Shown here: positions 29,299 through 44,100 of the stretch, piece after piece
Numbering within the stretch: the first letter of the stretch is position 1
Layout: each line of letters begins with the position of its first letter
From: Archilochus colubris
Lineage: Eukaryota > Chordata > Aves > Apodiformes > Trochilidae
Direction of reading: 5' to 3'
Length of the DNA stretch: 64,000 bases
Assembly: GCA_023079485.1 (NCBI GenBank)
Contig: CM041115.1
Coordinates: 40,434,305-40,498,304, forward strand
The notes under the pieces: generated by a model
Databases searched by the model: none
The model's input: the letters and a program-made list of their open reading frames with translations, nothing else
Told to the model about the DNA's origin: nothing
Translations under genes and position numbers: made by a program

Positions 29299-31719
29299 CC
29301 CATTTGTCACATCAGGAAAGAATTCTCAGCACACTATGTCTGATTAATATTGATCTTTTGATAACTTTGTCCAAGTGCTTTTGGCATCTTACTGCTATTC
29401 ATCTGTACTTAACATTTTCTCAAAAGTCTGAGAATAAATCACACTTGAAACTGTTTTATTTTCATTTCTAAAGTAGTAAGGATTGGAATCTCATTCCTGA
29501 AACTTTGAAAGAGACGTAAGAGCAAGTGGACTGGTTTTGTGTTCTCTGTCATTAATTATGTAATTATCAGTATATAAGTTGGTTCTGTGTAGCTACTAGA
29601 CTGTGCTTCATGATGTGGAAAAAATGTCATGTTTAAAACTGAGAAAAATGTGTGTTTGCTATCACATAGAAGCTACTAGTAAAATCATATGGAGTCTCAC
29701 GGTCACTTTAAGTCATTCTGGTTTATTTAAGAGCACTGTTTCTTACAATCAAAACAAGGCAGTGAAAAACTATTTTGCATTTTTTTCCCTCACTTTCTGT
29801 TGTGCTCTCCTGTTACTGCTCTAAGCTTTCTCTTCTGGTCAAGAAGGAGACTTCTGCAGCATTTCTCTACACTCATTCTTTTCTCAGACTGTAACACTGC
29901 ACTGTTTTGAAGAGAGACACTGACAATACACAGAACCACAGCACAAAGACATCAGATGATTAACTTTGTCCTGTGCTTTTGTAAAGCCATACATCTGTTG
30001 GTGGAGGTGTGAGAATTTTCTTCCACTGATGGAACTTGGGCCTTACATGAAGAAGCTTGCACTGTCCTTTGAGCAGAAAATAATACCTAATGAAATATTT
30101 GAAAATATTTCCAGAATTAATGTACCTTCTTACCATGTTTTGCCTTTTTAAAACTATTTCTCTGAAATTTTTAATTTTAAAAATTACTACCTTAGCAGAA
30201 TATATTAATCATAACTCTAACCATTTGTCAACTTTGTCTTTGCTGCCTGCTTATTGATTGAGGGAAATGAAATGCTCCTCCAATTTTTTTTCCCCAATAA
30301 AAATTTGTTTACCAGATTTTATAAGACAGATAAGTGGTTCTGTCAGCTTGACGTTTTTGATACCAGCATAAAATTCCAACAGATCAGTATAATAAAAAGC
30401 ATACAGTAACCTTCATCATATCTGCTAATATTGAATGCTGAATTGCTTTATTGTAAAGCTGTTCCTTGCTCCTGCTGAATGTTTCACTGAATAAAATCCT
30501 TTATCAGCAGACTTCTTGAAGAAGTGAAACTTGCAGGATATCTGGGAACTCAGCCGATTGAGTAGTCAGAACCAAAGGAGGGTGGGGGAATTGCAGTAGG
30601 ATAGTAGAGGGGAACTGAAGGGTCTGCTCCAGGTTTTGGTGTCATTGCCTATGCAGGGCTTGACAGCAGGATGGGGCAGAGCAGACAAAAGGTGTCTCAG
30701 CTGGGTGGGCTGGGAAAGTTCTAAGTAGAGCTTTCAGGGTGAAAACCCACTCCTAAACTTCAGCCAGTTCAGTAAACACTGGTCTCAGTAAGACAAGCAC
30801 ATTTTGCAGATTTGTTGTTGATTTCCAAGATGCTTGAATGTCCCCCAGAATAGAACAACACAGTGTGCCAGTACTAAAAGTGCCAAAGGCCTAACGTGGT
30901 CCATGTGTGAAAGTCAACTGCAATGTGTCCCCGATCCAGTAAAGTACTTAAGAAATCAAAATCACTTGTGCTTTAACCGTGAGTTAGTCCCATGGATTTG
31001 AAATGCAACCCACTTAATATACTGATATTTGTCCTTGAAAAAATATTATAATTAACTTTGAAATAATTTGGTACAAAATACAACAAATATTGTTTAGTTA
31101 ATTTAAACTTTCAGAACTAATTCAGTATATTTGCTTTAGGCAATATCAGTAACCACTGGCATGGCTGAAATCATATATTTGTCCCTGCCAGTGTGTTATC
31201 TTAACTCAGTGAGCTTTAAAGAGATGTTTTTGTTGATCAGGAAACTGGAAGGAAGAGGTGGGAAGGCCCTACTTGAGACATGGAAAATATGAGATAGAGA
31301 AAGGAGGTTACATTGTTTCACTATGGTTTTAGGAAGGGTAAGGAATGGGGTTTGAAACAACAAAATAAAAAATACCATAAACCAGCATGTGTATGGCAGT
31401 TATGCTACACATCTGAGTGTAGGTGTTCCATTAAAAAAGACAATAAATATTATGTAGCTGTTGAAGGAGCACATGATTTGGTGATGTTTGGCAGAGCTGA
31501 GAAGTGGCTAAGGAGGTTCTGAAGACATGCATTTTTTCACTGTTGGCTGTTCTGGTACGAAAGGAGTGTAGTTTCTGTTTTGCAGGAGAGGGACCAGTTA
31601 GGGAATTATTATTCATTTTTGAGTTTGAAAACAAGAGTTTAAAATTTGTTTATTGATCATAAGGGAGTTGGGTGGCCAAACAAGAGCATGCAAGAACCAT
31701 GCAAGAGCAGCAAAAATAA

Positions 31720-31932
<213 letters not shown>

Positions 31933-33134
31933 TAAGGAGGAGGAGTAAATTACTCTGTATTAATCCACTCTGTCCTTTCCTAGAATCAGATCGTGATACA
32001 TTTTTGCAGACTTTATCTTAGAGGCCTAATCCCATTTATAGTACTCATAAGAGTAGAAATGGAAGTGGTTGGAATGTCCTTGCTCATTAAACTAAGTACA
32101 TGTAGTCTGACTGCTGCTCCAGTCTTACTGGAAATGATACAGGATTAACCGGTGAATAAAAAAAGTAAATTTCATGAAGAAATAGTCAGAAGAGAAGTTT
32201 TCCCTGTCTTTCCTCCTTCCACCTGCATCCTGTTTTGTTATTGTGCTAGACTGTGTTGTATATAAGTACTGGATTAGGTAGCGCTTAATACACAAGAGAA
32301 GTCACAACCATGTTCACTATGTGACATAATGAAATATGTACCAGTGCTGCTTTTCTAAAGGGCTGAACTCATGATAAATATATTTCTATATAAATATCTG
32401 CTTTCTGAAATTCATGGTAAATTCATGGTACAACGTCACGTACAGTGTAAAGGAAATAGTTCAAATATGTTGGAATGTGTGTTAGCATGAAGGTTTACCA
32501 GGAATGACAGGGAAATTCCATCATCATTGCATATTTAATTTTAGAGATGAGGATGACCCTGATTCTTCAAATAAGAAGTCCTTCAGTAAGTCCTCAGAAG
32601 TCTTCCCTCAGCAGCTCATCCTGTCTCTTTATAAACCACATATAAAGGGATTTAATTTTATGAGAAGAGCTGAGGGACTAGAGAAGTAAAAACAGATTTT
32701 ACGACTCTCTTCTTTTCTTTAACATGTATTTCTGCTTTGAGAAGTTTCTGTTTTGTGATTTTTCCATGATTTCAAGTTCCCTCTATAAAGTAATGTGTAA
32801 GGACTATTTCCCCCTTAATATCTACTTATTTTGTATCATGAAATTGAGGCTGGATTCATTCTGGTCTCTGTAAGGTTACCAGTATCAGAAAATACTCAAG
32901 CACATCAGAGATGATGGATGAAATGGAAGGGATAGATTTCTTCTCACTTGTTTGTTTTGCACAGCTCCTGTATGTCAGATCAGTAACTAATATTATAAGA
33001 TTAAACTGAACTGGTGGAGCTGTGTTTAAAATGAACTGTCACAAAATGAAGCTTCTGTAATTATTTTTTGCCCAATACCTATGTGAAGACCTTTATATTT
33101 GCTTTAGCGTATAATTTTCAGATTTAAATTTTTA

Positions 33135-33194
33135 GCGGTGCTGGACTCATTGATCTTCAGAGGTCCATTCCAACCCCTGACATTCTATGATTCT
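33135..33194 (+). mobile_element. CR1 LINE, very short 3' tail
   Basis: About 60 bp in sense orientation: CTGGACTCATTGATCTTCAG, AGGTCCATTCCAACCCCTGA, then CATTCTATGATTCT, the typical CR1 end. It is a heavily 5'-truncated copy. Confidence 0.85.
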
Positions 33195-34351
33195 TCATGT
33201 ATTTGAGTGACAGTCATAACTTAACTTCTAGATAAGATATTTACTTTCTAGGAAACCTGATTTCTCTCTGCGTAGCCTGTTCTACTATGTCAGTGAGCAA
33301 TGTTTTTGAGATTTACAAGTTTTTGATTACCAAGTATAGTAATTGTGGAAGGTTCCTACTGTTGTTTTATCTTAAATAAACAGTGTCTAGGTCCAAGCTC
33401 AGAAATAGCTTGTGATTTAAAATTAAGCTCAAAATCTCTGAAGATATGAGAGGTGGTCCAGAAGAGCAGTGTTGGTGTGCTTGTGGTGATTCAGAATAGA
33501 ACAGTGAGCAGCTTATGAAATACCTGGCTTAAACAGACCTGATTTTGTGCCCTCCCACTAATGGAGATGAAAACACCATTATCCAGTCTCCATTTGCACT
33601 GAAATCAGTACCTCTTTCTTAATACATTGCCAGGTAGATGCCTTCTGAATGTGTAGAAAGGATGAAAAAGGGGTTTTGCAGTGTGATAGAAGAACACTTT
33701 CCACTTCCATGTGGACCAATGGGCAGCAGCAGGATGTCCTTTCACTGTGAAAATGCTTTGTTGTTTAGATTTTACATATAATCTATAGATAGAGATATGT
33801 GTGTTTCTAGGTTCTAGGAAGAAAGAGAATGCAAATTAAAATACGCATAGGATAGATACTTTTTCCTTTATCAGATATATTTTTACTGGATGAATTATTT
33901 TTTCAGACCCTGAAGTTGAATGTTCATTAGTGTTTTCACAAAGGTCACCTAATATTCATGGCATGTAGTTATCACCCAGCCCCCACAAGAGGCAGGTAAA
34001 GTGGAATACAGTGAGGAATTACTGTTTCTTAGGACCTGTGACTTCGCTTGTTTCTGCTTGTTAAAAGCGAAGATTTGTTTATTAATTTATTTATTTACTG
34101 AGTGAAAATATATGTTTCATTTATTTAAGCTCCATATGGGAAAGCTGTGTAATTGAAATGTATTTCATGCATGAGAATGATTACTGTTCAAACCAAAAGT
34201 GAGAAAATAGTGTGGCATAACCCACAAAGCCAAAACATGATGCAGTATTATTGCATATGAAACAGTAGCACTTTCCATTGCCTGAGATTATGTGAGGGGA
34301 AGATGTAAGTTTTCCTGTAAGGATGCCATGAACCGGAGCACAGTGTACTGA

Positions 34352-34639
<288 letters not shown>

Positions 34640-34963
34640 TAAAACAATGCCAACCCTCCAAAAGAAATGATATGAGGAATAATTGTCTTCCAGGGCATCC
34701 AGACTATCTCACCAGCTCTAGTGGCTGAGCGAGCTGGGAGCTGGCATATAAACAATCCAGCTTTTCCTGCTTGTCATGGTTGCATAAAGGGTCCAGGTCA
34801 GTCGTATCTGCTTGGGATACCTCAGTCAAGCATAACAAACAGAGCTGGCATCCCTAACAGGGAAGGTCCTTGTTCAGCACCCCTCCTGTAGGCTGGGTGC
34901 CTCTGGCTGAACAGGGCCACTGGGAATGTAGGATGGAGTAAGTAAGGAGCAAGGAGTCTTCTG

Positions 34964-34996
34964 GTATGCACACACATGCATGCGTGCACATGCATG
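34964..34996. repeat. Alternating purine-pyrimidine tract (Z-DNA-prone)
   Basis: Thirty-three bases alternate purine and pyrimidine without a break, mixing CA/TG, CATG and GCGTGC steps. Such tracts can adopt Z-DNA under supercoiling. It lies about 330 bp after exon 8. Confidence 0.8.
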
Positions 34997-36005
34997 GACA
35001 TACAGATATATTTATAGACTGAGAGTGAAAACCAACCGTAGCTAGGAAGTGCTTACCCTGTTTTGTAAAGCTTCTGACATTTATTTGCACAGGTGCAAGG
35101 ACGTTACTGAAGTGAGTAAAGCACAGATCCACAAAATTGTATTTTCTTCCTTTTGTAGAGTACATGCAATAACAGATGAGTTCCTGGCTGTTGCAGTGAT
35201 TCAGACCTGTAGCTGATATAGGAATTTAAAATGTTTTTTATAATTAAAATAGTTTTTGAAGGACTGTGTGAAAAAACTGCTTTTCATGATAGCATCAGTG
35301 CATAGTGCTAGCATGTGAGCTGCACTATAGGATAAACTGCAGTTCAGACTGTCAATACATGTAATATTTCCACTGTCATTGTAATGTAATCTTTGCTGCT
35401 CAGGCTGTTATTTATTTTTTTGTGCCTTGTCCCATGGAGCTCTGTAGCTTATGTTTTAGTGTGTATTTTGGAAGAGCCTGTAGAGACAGCAATCGGGTTT
35501 TCTTGTTTCTAAGAGTTAGGTTCCTTGGGAAGGACTCCTCTTATCAGGGACAAAAAAGCTGCTGTGACAGCATTTTGTTTTGGGCTTTGGTTTTTTTTTC
35601 ACCAAAAATAACAGGCCTTTCAGCATGTGTTTCAGGCACAACACCAATAGACCTTAAGACTGAATCAGACTTTGTGTTGAATAACAGATATGGACCTTCT
35701 GGGTTGTTCAGGGGTTATTGTGGCTGTTTTCCCATGGGCTAATGCTCTAGTCCAGCTGCATGATTGTCTACATATTTTAAAGGAAAAAAAAAAAAAAGTG
35801 AGTTCGTAAAATCAAAATCTACTTTGAAGTGACAAATCTTAACATGTGATTTTTGTTGGTTACAAAATTAATGCAAATTAAACCAAAAAGTGAACATAGA
35901 GTATGTCGGCTTCAGAATACAAATTGCTATCTGTGCATGGATTTAAAGTCTTTCAGTCCCATATAGCATTTTGCAGAGATTCAGCTGGGAATGTTGCATG
36001 CAGGA

Positions 36006-36192
36006 CCTGATTTTAATTTGTGTAAAATTTCCATGAATAACAAAGTCTAATTAAGACATCCATTAAAGGTCCTTAACGTTAATTCAATGCGGAAAATCTT
36101 TGAGTTCTGTTGGTTTTTTTATTTTTATTTTTTTCAAAGTGATGTCTTAATTAGGCACTATTAAGGGAAAAATTATGCAAATTAAAATCAGG
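36006..36192. repeat. Imperfect 187-bp palindrome (inverted repeat)
   Basis: The outer arms CCTGATTTTAATTTG (36006-36020) and CAAATTAAAATCAGG (36178-36192) are perfectly complementary over 15 bp. The inner arms CTAATTAAGACATC (36047-36060) and GATGTCTTAATTAG (36141-36154) are perfectly complementary over 14 bp. The 26- and 23-nt stretches between them also resemble each other, giving arms of 52-55 bp around an 80-bp loop. TTAATTA-type and octamer-like cores recur. It may be an ancient palindromic repeat of the Eulor/UCON kind or a structured enhancer; conservation is untested. Confidence 0.8.
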
Positions 36193-36490
36193 CACTTACT
36201 GTTATCCATTTCTTTAATTATTCAGTGCTTGTTTTACTTACATTTTGATTTCTTATATATATTGAAAGAGGATATTAGGTGATAATCTCTCTGGATTGTT
36301 CAGTGTTCTGCATTGGATTGTCACTGAAAAAATACATCTAAAAGAAGTATCTGACTTTATTTCAGACAGTTGGTAAATGTGCTAAGTTGAGATTTTAACA
36401 CTGTGGACTATATTCATTGAGCAGGAGAAGCACTTTCAACACTTTGTCCAACACAAGTTTTATTCTTCTTCTCTTATCTTCAATTGAAGG

Positions 36491-36535
36491 ATTAATAGAT
36501 CTTTAATTAATAGATCTTAAATTAATAGATCTTTA
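36491..36535. repeat. 15-bp tandem repeat (3 copies)
   Basis: ATTAATAGATCTTTA is repeated three times head to tail; the middle copy has one substitution (CTTAA). Each unit carries ATTAAT, a homeodomain-like core, and AGATCT. Confidence 0.9.
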
Positions 36536-38105
36536 TCTTCAGTCTGTAAAGATAAAATTTTAGTCTGATGATTTTTTTTGGAGTAGTAGCAAAACCCGCT
36601 TCTATTCTTCTATTGTGGGACCATAGGAAATAACAGGCTAAAGTGGACTCAGTTTACTATTTCTATCACCTTTCATAACCTTTATATTAATGTCTTTCAT
36701 TTAATTTGATGTTTTATTTAGTTCCTGAAAAGAGGAGAAAAGGTTAAACACCACCAGGTATTGGATTTGAGGCATATGCATCTGCTATTCTCTGCAACTT
36801 GTTATAATCATTAATCACTGTTATTAGTGGAATCTCTTTTAAATGCATTTCTTTACAGTTCACCTCTGAGATGCATTAGAGGAGTTGCATGCCCAGTCAA
36901 AATATCTCTAAATAGAACAGTTAAAGGATGGCTGTACAAAAAATAAAAACAGCAAGGATAATTTTTTTGCTGAGGAAAAGAATAAGCAGCCGCCTGTGAA
37001 GTTTCAGTGGCAAAAGGGAATTGTTCTGATACAATAGCATGCCTTGAGCCAAACCAGTTTTTCTTTTCTAAATAAAACATGAATTTTTATTCAAACAAAT
37101 TTAATTATTATAAAATGCAAAACTGCATCTGTAGGAATACCACATCAAATTTAATTATACTTTTCCACCTCAAAACATACTCATTTGTGTTTCAAAAGGA
37201 GAACCACGATGATAGTTTTAATTTCAGCTTTAGAAATAGAAAGGATGGATACCCCGACAGCATTTACCTAAAATGAACTGTTCCTCCCCAACATCTTTCA
37301 GTAATACGCTAATTTAGATTGTTACGACAAGCAACTGAGATGCCTTGTACTCCCCACAGCAATTTCGAGATTAATTACATTACTGCTGCACTGATTATAG
37401 TGAGACAGTCATGCTATTCAATGGAATACTTTGGCTAAAATTAGTTTAAAGATGTAGAGCTCCCATAGGTTTCCATGGTGGGAAGCAGTGGGCAATTTTC
37501 TTGACATAATGTTAAATACTCCAAATTACGGGTGATGAACAGTCAGGAAGTTCAAACAGGCCCTGTGGCTGCAGTGAACAACAGTGGATGAATCTAAACA
37601 AAAGAGAGCTGTGGCTGTCTGATTCATGCATATCTGCTTTTTATCCTCTGTTCAATCTGGAGAATAAATAAACCAATGTGCTGAACAGAAATGGACTTAT
37701 ACTGGGTACAGAGCTGGACTTACCTGCAACTACGAGTCTGAAAAGTACCTGAGGTTTGGAGAACTGCTGTAATTTCTGCTAATTAAGTAATTTTGCTGAA
37801 CCTTTTTATTGTAGTTACTGCCATGCTTCTTAGCTAGACACTCATGTTACTGGATGAAATTGTGTGTGAGAATATTTATTCATAATGTGATGGGGTGCTT
37901 GTCTTTCTACAGTTAAACTGATACTGGTTAGTCATTGTAACTTTCAGCAGAAACTAATTGATTGGTGTTTGTCTAATCCACCTACAGTGTTTATCCATCT
38001 ACAGCGTATTGGGGTTTTCAAAGCTACCGTGAGTTTTAACGCATTTCCTTTTTTGAATGATTCTAGAGGGGTGCATCTTTTCATCATGGAAAGTTCTATC
38101 TCCTT

Positions 38106-38137
38106 TGTGTGTGTGTACACGTGTGCACGCACATGCA
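38106..38137. repeat. Alternating purine-pyrimidine tract (Z-DNA-prone)
   Basis: Thirty-two bases strictly alternate, from a TG run through TACACGTGTGCACGCACATG to GCA. It contains ACGTGT and CACGCAC steps, favourable for Z-DNA. Confidence 0.8.
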
Positions 38138-41100
38138 GAAACACAGTTGCATTAACAATCATGAGTGTGAGTCAATATTCAGTATCAATATCAGGCTTGC
38201 GATGAACCTGAATAAATCACCAAGAAGAGCACCATTTGCATGGCTGAAGTAACACCTAAAGGTCCAAACTTGCTGCCCTGATGCCTTAAATGTAATAGTT
38301 TTGTGGTTAAAGTGTGGTGAATTGCAGAAGAAGGGTCAGCAAGTGTTGTGAGGGAAATGGTAGTAATGCAAACACTTAAGGTGAATCCTACTGAGGAACA
38401 ACCTCGCATCAATGAGAATTTTTTTGTCTTGAAACTGAGCAAAGAGAAGTAGACAGTCTTGCAAGCCCTTTGAGTTTAGGTTAGGAAAGGCACCATTTAC
38501 AAGTTTACCTTAAATCAAATATTGTGATACTTTTAATGAAATATGCATTTTTCAGTGGCATGGTAAAATGCCTACAGTTTGGAATAATTACGTGTTGGGC
38601 TTCCTCCTTTTAAAATAAATAGCTGATACGTGTTACATATTACAGTCCAAGGGAACTGCAGTCCACATACTGACTAAAATTCCTGGAGCTGTTAAAACGT
38701 TCTTTGTGACAATTTGGGCAAGTTTACAGCTTTATCATTTCAGCGGTTATATCTTTGTTTGAAGACAGAAATATCTGATCTACTTGAGAAGAGCTGCTTC
38801 TGGAAGTTGGTGAGGCCACTTGTTTTCTTCTCATAATTGGTTGTGGTATTCAATTTTTATTTTTTTCTTTGTTCAGTGAAAGATAGGCACAGTCTTTAGG
38901 AATGGCAGGCTTTGTCAATCTTCAAAACAGTAACTGCAGTCATTTAGTAATGAGGAAGGAATCTTGAGGAGCTCTGTTTGGGCTGGTCTAAAGGTTTCCT
39001 GTTGTTATTTGGGAGAATATGAGCAGAATAAGCTGATAGACATGATATGTGTGTGTGTGTTTTCTTTGGTAGAGCTAGCACCTTTATTTGATGATATTTA
39101 ATAGTTTTCAGCTTCTTAGGCAAATCTTTCTTTTTATTATTAAAGAAATTATTGAAGCTTAAATACAGTGATGTTCAATATTTAATTGTAGTTGCGAGGC
39201 AGAGAGAGAGCACTAGCTTAATTACTGTCTACTGGCAAGGCATTTTAGGATGCACTTGCAGTTGTGATTACTTTGTATTTATTTTACTCATGCTTAGTTT
39301 ATTGAAGGAACAGTTATAAATCTCTAGAGTGCATTAAATGCCATTTAAAATAAAGATATCTTTTAAAAATTTGTCTACAAATAGTTTTCCCTTTCATGTA
39401 TAGCATGGGCTTATGCTGTTCAGGAAAACATACAAGGAAAAGCAGGTCTTTCCATGTCCTCTGCCTGTTGACAAATAATTCAGATTTTAGGAGCTCACAG
39501 GCAAAATTGTTATTCAGGATGGAAGACTGTTTACCTTTAATGTCTTACCTGTGTCTGACCAAGGGTTACTGAAACTCTGCAGTTGCTCTCAGTTTCAGCA
39601 GCATTGCATCAAGAAGAAAATGCTTTCTCAAATGAATGAGGTTCAGCTTTATAGAGCACAACCAACACCTTCATTTCTCTTACAAAGTAGTACAGAAATG
39701 ATGTCGTCAGCCAAGAACTGGCAACAACTTGTTTTTCTAAAGTTAATTCCTCAAGCAGACAGGTAGATGCATGTCACACCGCCCGTAGCTTCTGTGTGGC
39801 GTCTCCCAGTGAGGTCTTTTAAAGATGTGTTGTAGCAATTAATTATTCAAGTTGCAAGGGTGTGGAATCTAGTCAGACCTACCCTTATGGAAAATGATAA
39901 GGGACACTATAAAAAAGTGAAACACATCTCTTTTGTTACTGTAGTGTTCAGTAGCAGAAAGGAAATCATCATAGCTTTGCTTCCTTTTACACAAATGGAA
40001 CTCACCAGGTTCAGCCAGAAGAGGAACTTCCCAACAGTGTCTTCCACAGCCTCTAATAAAGCCTCTTGCTCAGAGGAGCTGTGTTACATTACTCAGATAG
40101 GTAATAACTTTTATTTTATGAAAATGCCTCCTGTACCATTGAGCTGGGTGACTTTGAGACTAACATGGCCATTGGATATTCAGAGGTGATGTAGTATTAG
40201 GGTGGCCCAGGCAAAAGCTCTGCTGAGGTAGCAGGTTGGCTTTGTGTCGTTTGTGCTGTACAATAAAATAATAACCTTTGCCATTACAAGGAACTGGGAC
40301 TGTTGAGAAGAAATGAATGACAGAGTGTTCAACACAGTGAATCCAGTCTGACTAAAGTGAACTCATTACTTAATCATCTGGCTATGTAATACAGTAAACT
40401 TCTTGGGAAACACAGTTTTTCTATTAAAAATCTGTGTTTTGAGATGGAATTACATTGTTCTCCCACTAGCTGGAGTAACCTAATTTTATTAGGCCTTGAA
40501 ACATCTTCTGAAATGCTTAGCAGAATATCATAGGTACTGGGATATTTTCTGTCCTTTAATGATGCTTTCCTTGGAGATGCTTTGTATTTAAGATTCCAAG
40601 GAAAACTGGAATGATTTTATTTGGAATTTGGAATTATAATTATAGTTACAATTACTTTGTAAAAAAAGGTAATGTGCAAATTTGAACATAAAATTTAGTT
40701 TATCATCTAATTAACATGACATATTTTTCTAATTGTTCCATAAGTGTGTAAAATTTGTGCTGTCTCCTCTGCAGATGTTAATGTTGCCATTTCACTATGT
40801 CATCCAAAAAACTTTTTAATTCTGGAAGCAATGAGTTACATGATAAAACACTATCCTAAAATGTAACCGAAGACTTGATATATATGTGCTGATATTTGGG
40901 CAAGTAAAAGAGCAGAAGTCTCACAGGAGCTTGATTAGTTACTTAGTATAAATATGTCAGTAGGGAAACAAGTATAGTGAATCCTGATTTTAATAAACTC
41001 CACATTCATATCTATTAAAAGTTTCTGTTCAGAGTTCAGATTTAAGGATTAACTAAAAGTGTATGTAGTGTATACAATCAGATATTGAGTCTGACAGTTT

Positions 41101-44100
41101 GAATTGCATTACTGCTATGACAGGGAATTCAACTCATTGTGGCTTTGGGCAAATGAATGACTTAATCTGTGTCATCTCAAGGTGGTGTGAATTAAAAAGC
41201 TGAAAAATGAAACAGAGATCTGAAAATCAAGTTAGCCTACAACAACAGAAAAGAGTCTACCTGCAATAACTGGGCCTAAATTTGCCAGACGTTTTTTTGT
41301 GTTTGCTTCTTTCTCTCTCCCATTTTAAAATGCTCAGCTTGTTTATCTAACAGCTGTCTCCATTCAATTTGCTTAAGGTTTATGCCTCGGGCACCGTCTC
41401 TGTGTTTGTGAATCCATCACAGAGACATATTGATGCCCTAGCTGACAGTAACAGTTGATTTTTCAGCTGTAATACATTAATCTGTTAGAAACTCTTCAGG
41501 AAAAACTGAAACTAGAACCTAGAATTTGTTTTAAATAAAGACAAAATGAACAGTTATTGCACTATATTAAATTTCATATGACTGCAAAATTTTACAGTAG
41601 ATGTTATTTTTTAAATGGGAAAACAGAGGCAGAGTACTTGAAAAAGGAAAAATAGGTGTTCGAGGTTACAATAATAAGAGCAGAATAAATCATACAGGGC
41701 AGTCAGAACATACTCAGGGAAATATGACAGTATGCAATGAAATTGCTAAGAGGCAGGTAACTAGGTTGTAGTTGCATTTGAAATCTAATGTACAGGCAGT
41801 GTCTGAAGTGTTTTAACCATAGGAATTAAACTTACCGAAGTAATGAGTTTTCCCATTTCACTGAATTGCATCTTCACTCAGTTTTATATGTAGGATAGAT
41901 ATGTAACAATACCTATCATTACATTAAAAATGGAAATGAAAGAGAAATGTAGATATTAGTGTGGAGCTCATAAAGCATATCCACTAAAATCACTAGCAAA
42001 TTCCCTATGGACTTAAATAAGAACAAGATTTCATTCTCAGTTTGGATAAAGTGGGTGATGTACTGCACTGCTGTTATGTATTGCACAAGGGAAAACATAT
42101 GAATGTGAGAATGAGGTAGAACTAAATTGTCTTATAACTCATCAAGAAACGAGTTTGCTCATTTGGACCATTTTGCTCATTCACAGCACAAGAATTAAGC
42201 TAGACTCCGTGTCAGGTACTGCATTCCTGTAGAAGGTGATACATTGCTGTAAGTTGTCCTGGTCTCCAGCTGTGTCCTAATTAATTGAAGTCTGCTTTGG
42301 AGACTGATGGAGGATGATGACACTGGCTGTTTTAATCCATTAAGTCTCTTAAATCTTCTTGATTAATTTTTTATAAAAGTTGGACATTTTGGTAAGGCAT
42401 TCTCTGTTGTTTCTGTGATATATAGCACACCAAGCGAGCTAAGGCTCCCAAGGTAGCCCTGTGGTTACAAGTCAGTGACTCCACCTGAGCTACCAGGTGC
42501 AACTGGGAGGTGGAAGTAGTCCCTCTATGTGTACAGCTGGGCTGACAGGACAGGAGAGCGGCAAACTCCCCAGAAACATACTGAAAATCTAGTCTAATAT
42601 AGGAACCAGGTCTTACTGACAAGACTTCTAGTGTTCTGGAGAAAAATTTATTATAAGGCTGACACTTTTTCCCACAAATGCCTCAAACTGTGTTGCAGCT
42701 CGCTTACCTACCACAGAGCCTGTTTTATTGCAACACTGGGATGTCTTGATTTGAATGCTGTACAACTTGCAGTCAGCAAGTAAGGATACTTGCTGCTAAG
42801 TTTTGAAATTTCTTGGGTCATTTCTATGGGGAATTAATTTTATGCAACTCTTAGAAATTTAGTGAATTTATGTTAAAATTTTCATTTGGTTCTAAGGCAT
42901 GTAGAGTCAGATTTGCGTTCACCAAGGCACTCTAGTTTTAAAGGTTAGTCGGCCTTTTAAATAGAGATCCCAAAAAACCCACTGCTAAGATAGATCTCAA
43001 AGAAAGTGGATTTAATCACACATACTTAATATATGAATGTTTGCTGTATTATAAAGTTATAATTTATGTTCTTAGGTAAAGACCTCTGTAATTACTGAGT
43101 TCTCCATTTATGACCGTGCAAACATACAAGCAGATGCTCAGTAAACTTTTAGACCAGAACATTCTCTAGAAAATGTCTTGTACTCTGCCACCTCTCATTT
43201 TCACTTCAGGTACACATAATAGGGGAGACCTAGCTAACTGTAAAGTTTCACCTAATGAATACAATCTAATGTAGCATGCCAGTTTTTAGGGAGATTGTGT
43301 TGTTTGTGAAAGTATTGTCATTGCTTTGAAACCATATTGCTTTCTTGTTTTGAAGCTATTTTGACATCTAGCACATATCCCTGTTGCTAAACTCCATTAG
43401 TAACTTCTCAGTTTATACAACTAAGAATGTGAAAAAGTGGTAAATACCATCCAGTTTCTGTACTTGCCAAGTTTTGGAATTCCATGACCCATTTGTTCCC
43501 ACCCATGTTCCAACACACCCTCAAACAGTGATCTGACAAACATAACTGTGTATTTGAGGGGGTGGCTCATGATTTAGAGAGACAGCTTGTTGGACTTCTC
43601 ATTAGTGTACATTTTACTGTTATTTTTATTTGTAAGTCTTGTGATTTTAGAGAGGTAAAGAGTCTGCTAACTGCCCAGTGTTCCTATGAACAAAAGATAG
43701 GTCTCCATTTGCACTTATATTTCCTAGTGTTTTCTTTTAGCTTAGTTTCAGATGTCCTAAAGAGAAGGATGCTCCCGTGGGGGCATCTGCAAAGCTTAGA
43801 AGATCACACTGCCAGGAAGTTTCTCCTGCTATTAATTTGAAATTTCCTCCTTCTCAATTTCATTCCATTACCCTGAGTTTATACTTCCTGTACTTTCAAA
43901 ATAACTCCCTACTCTTTCGTGTGTTTGTACTCTGCACATACTTGCAATAATTGCCTCAGCCCAGTCATTACTTCATTAACATAGTTATGCTTACCTCTTT
44001 ATTCTTTTCTTAGATAGGTTGAAGTAGTTCCATTATCAGACTATTTCTTTAATCCTGAATTATCTCAGATTTGACAAGATCCTTCTGATAATAGGCTTCC

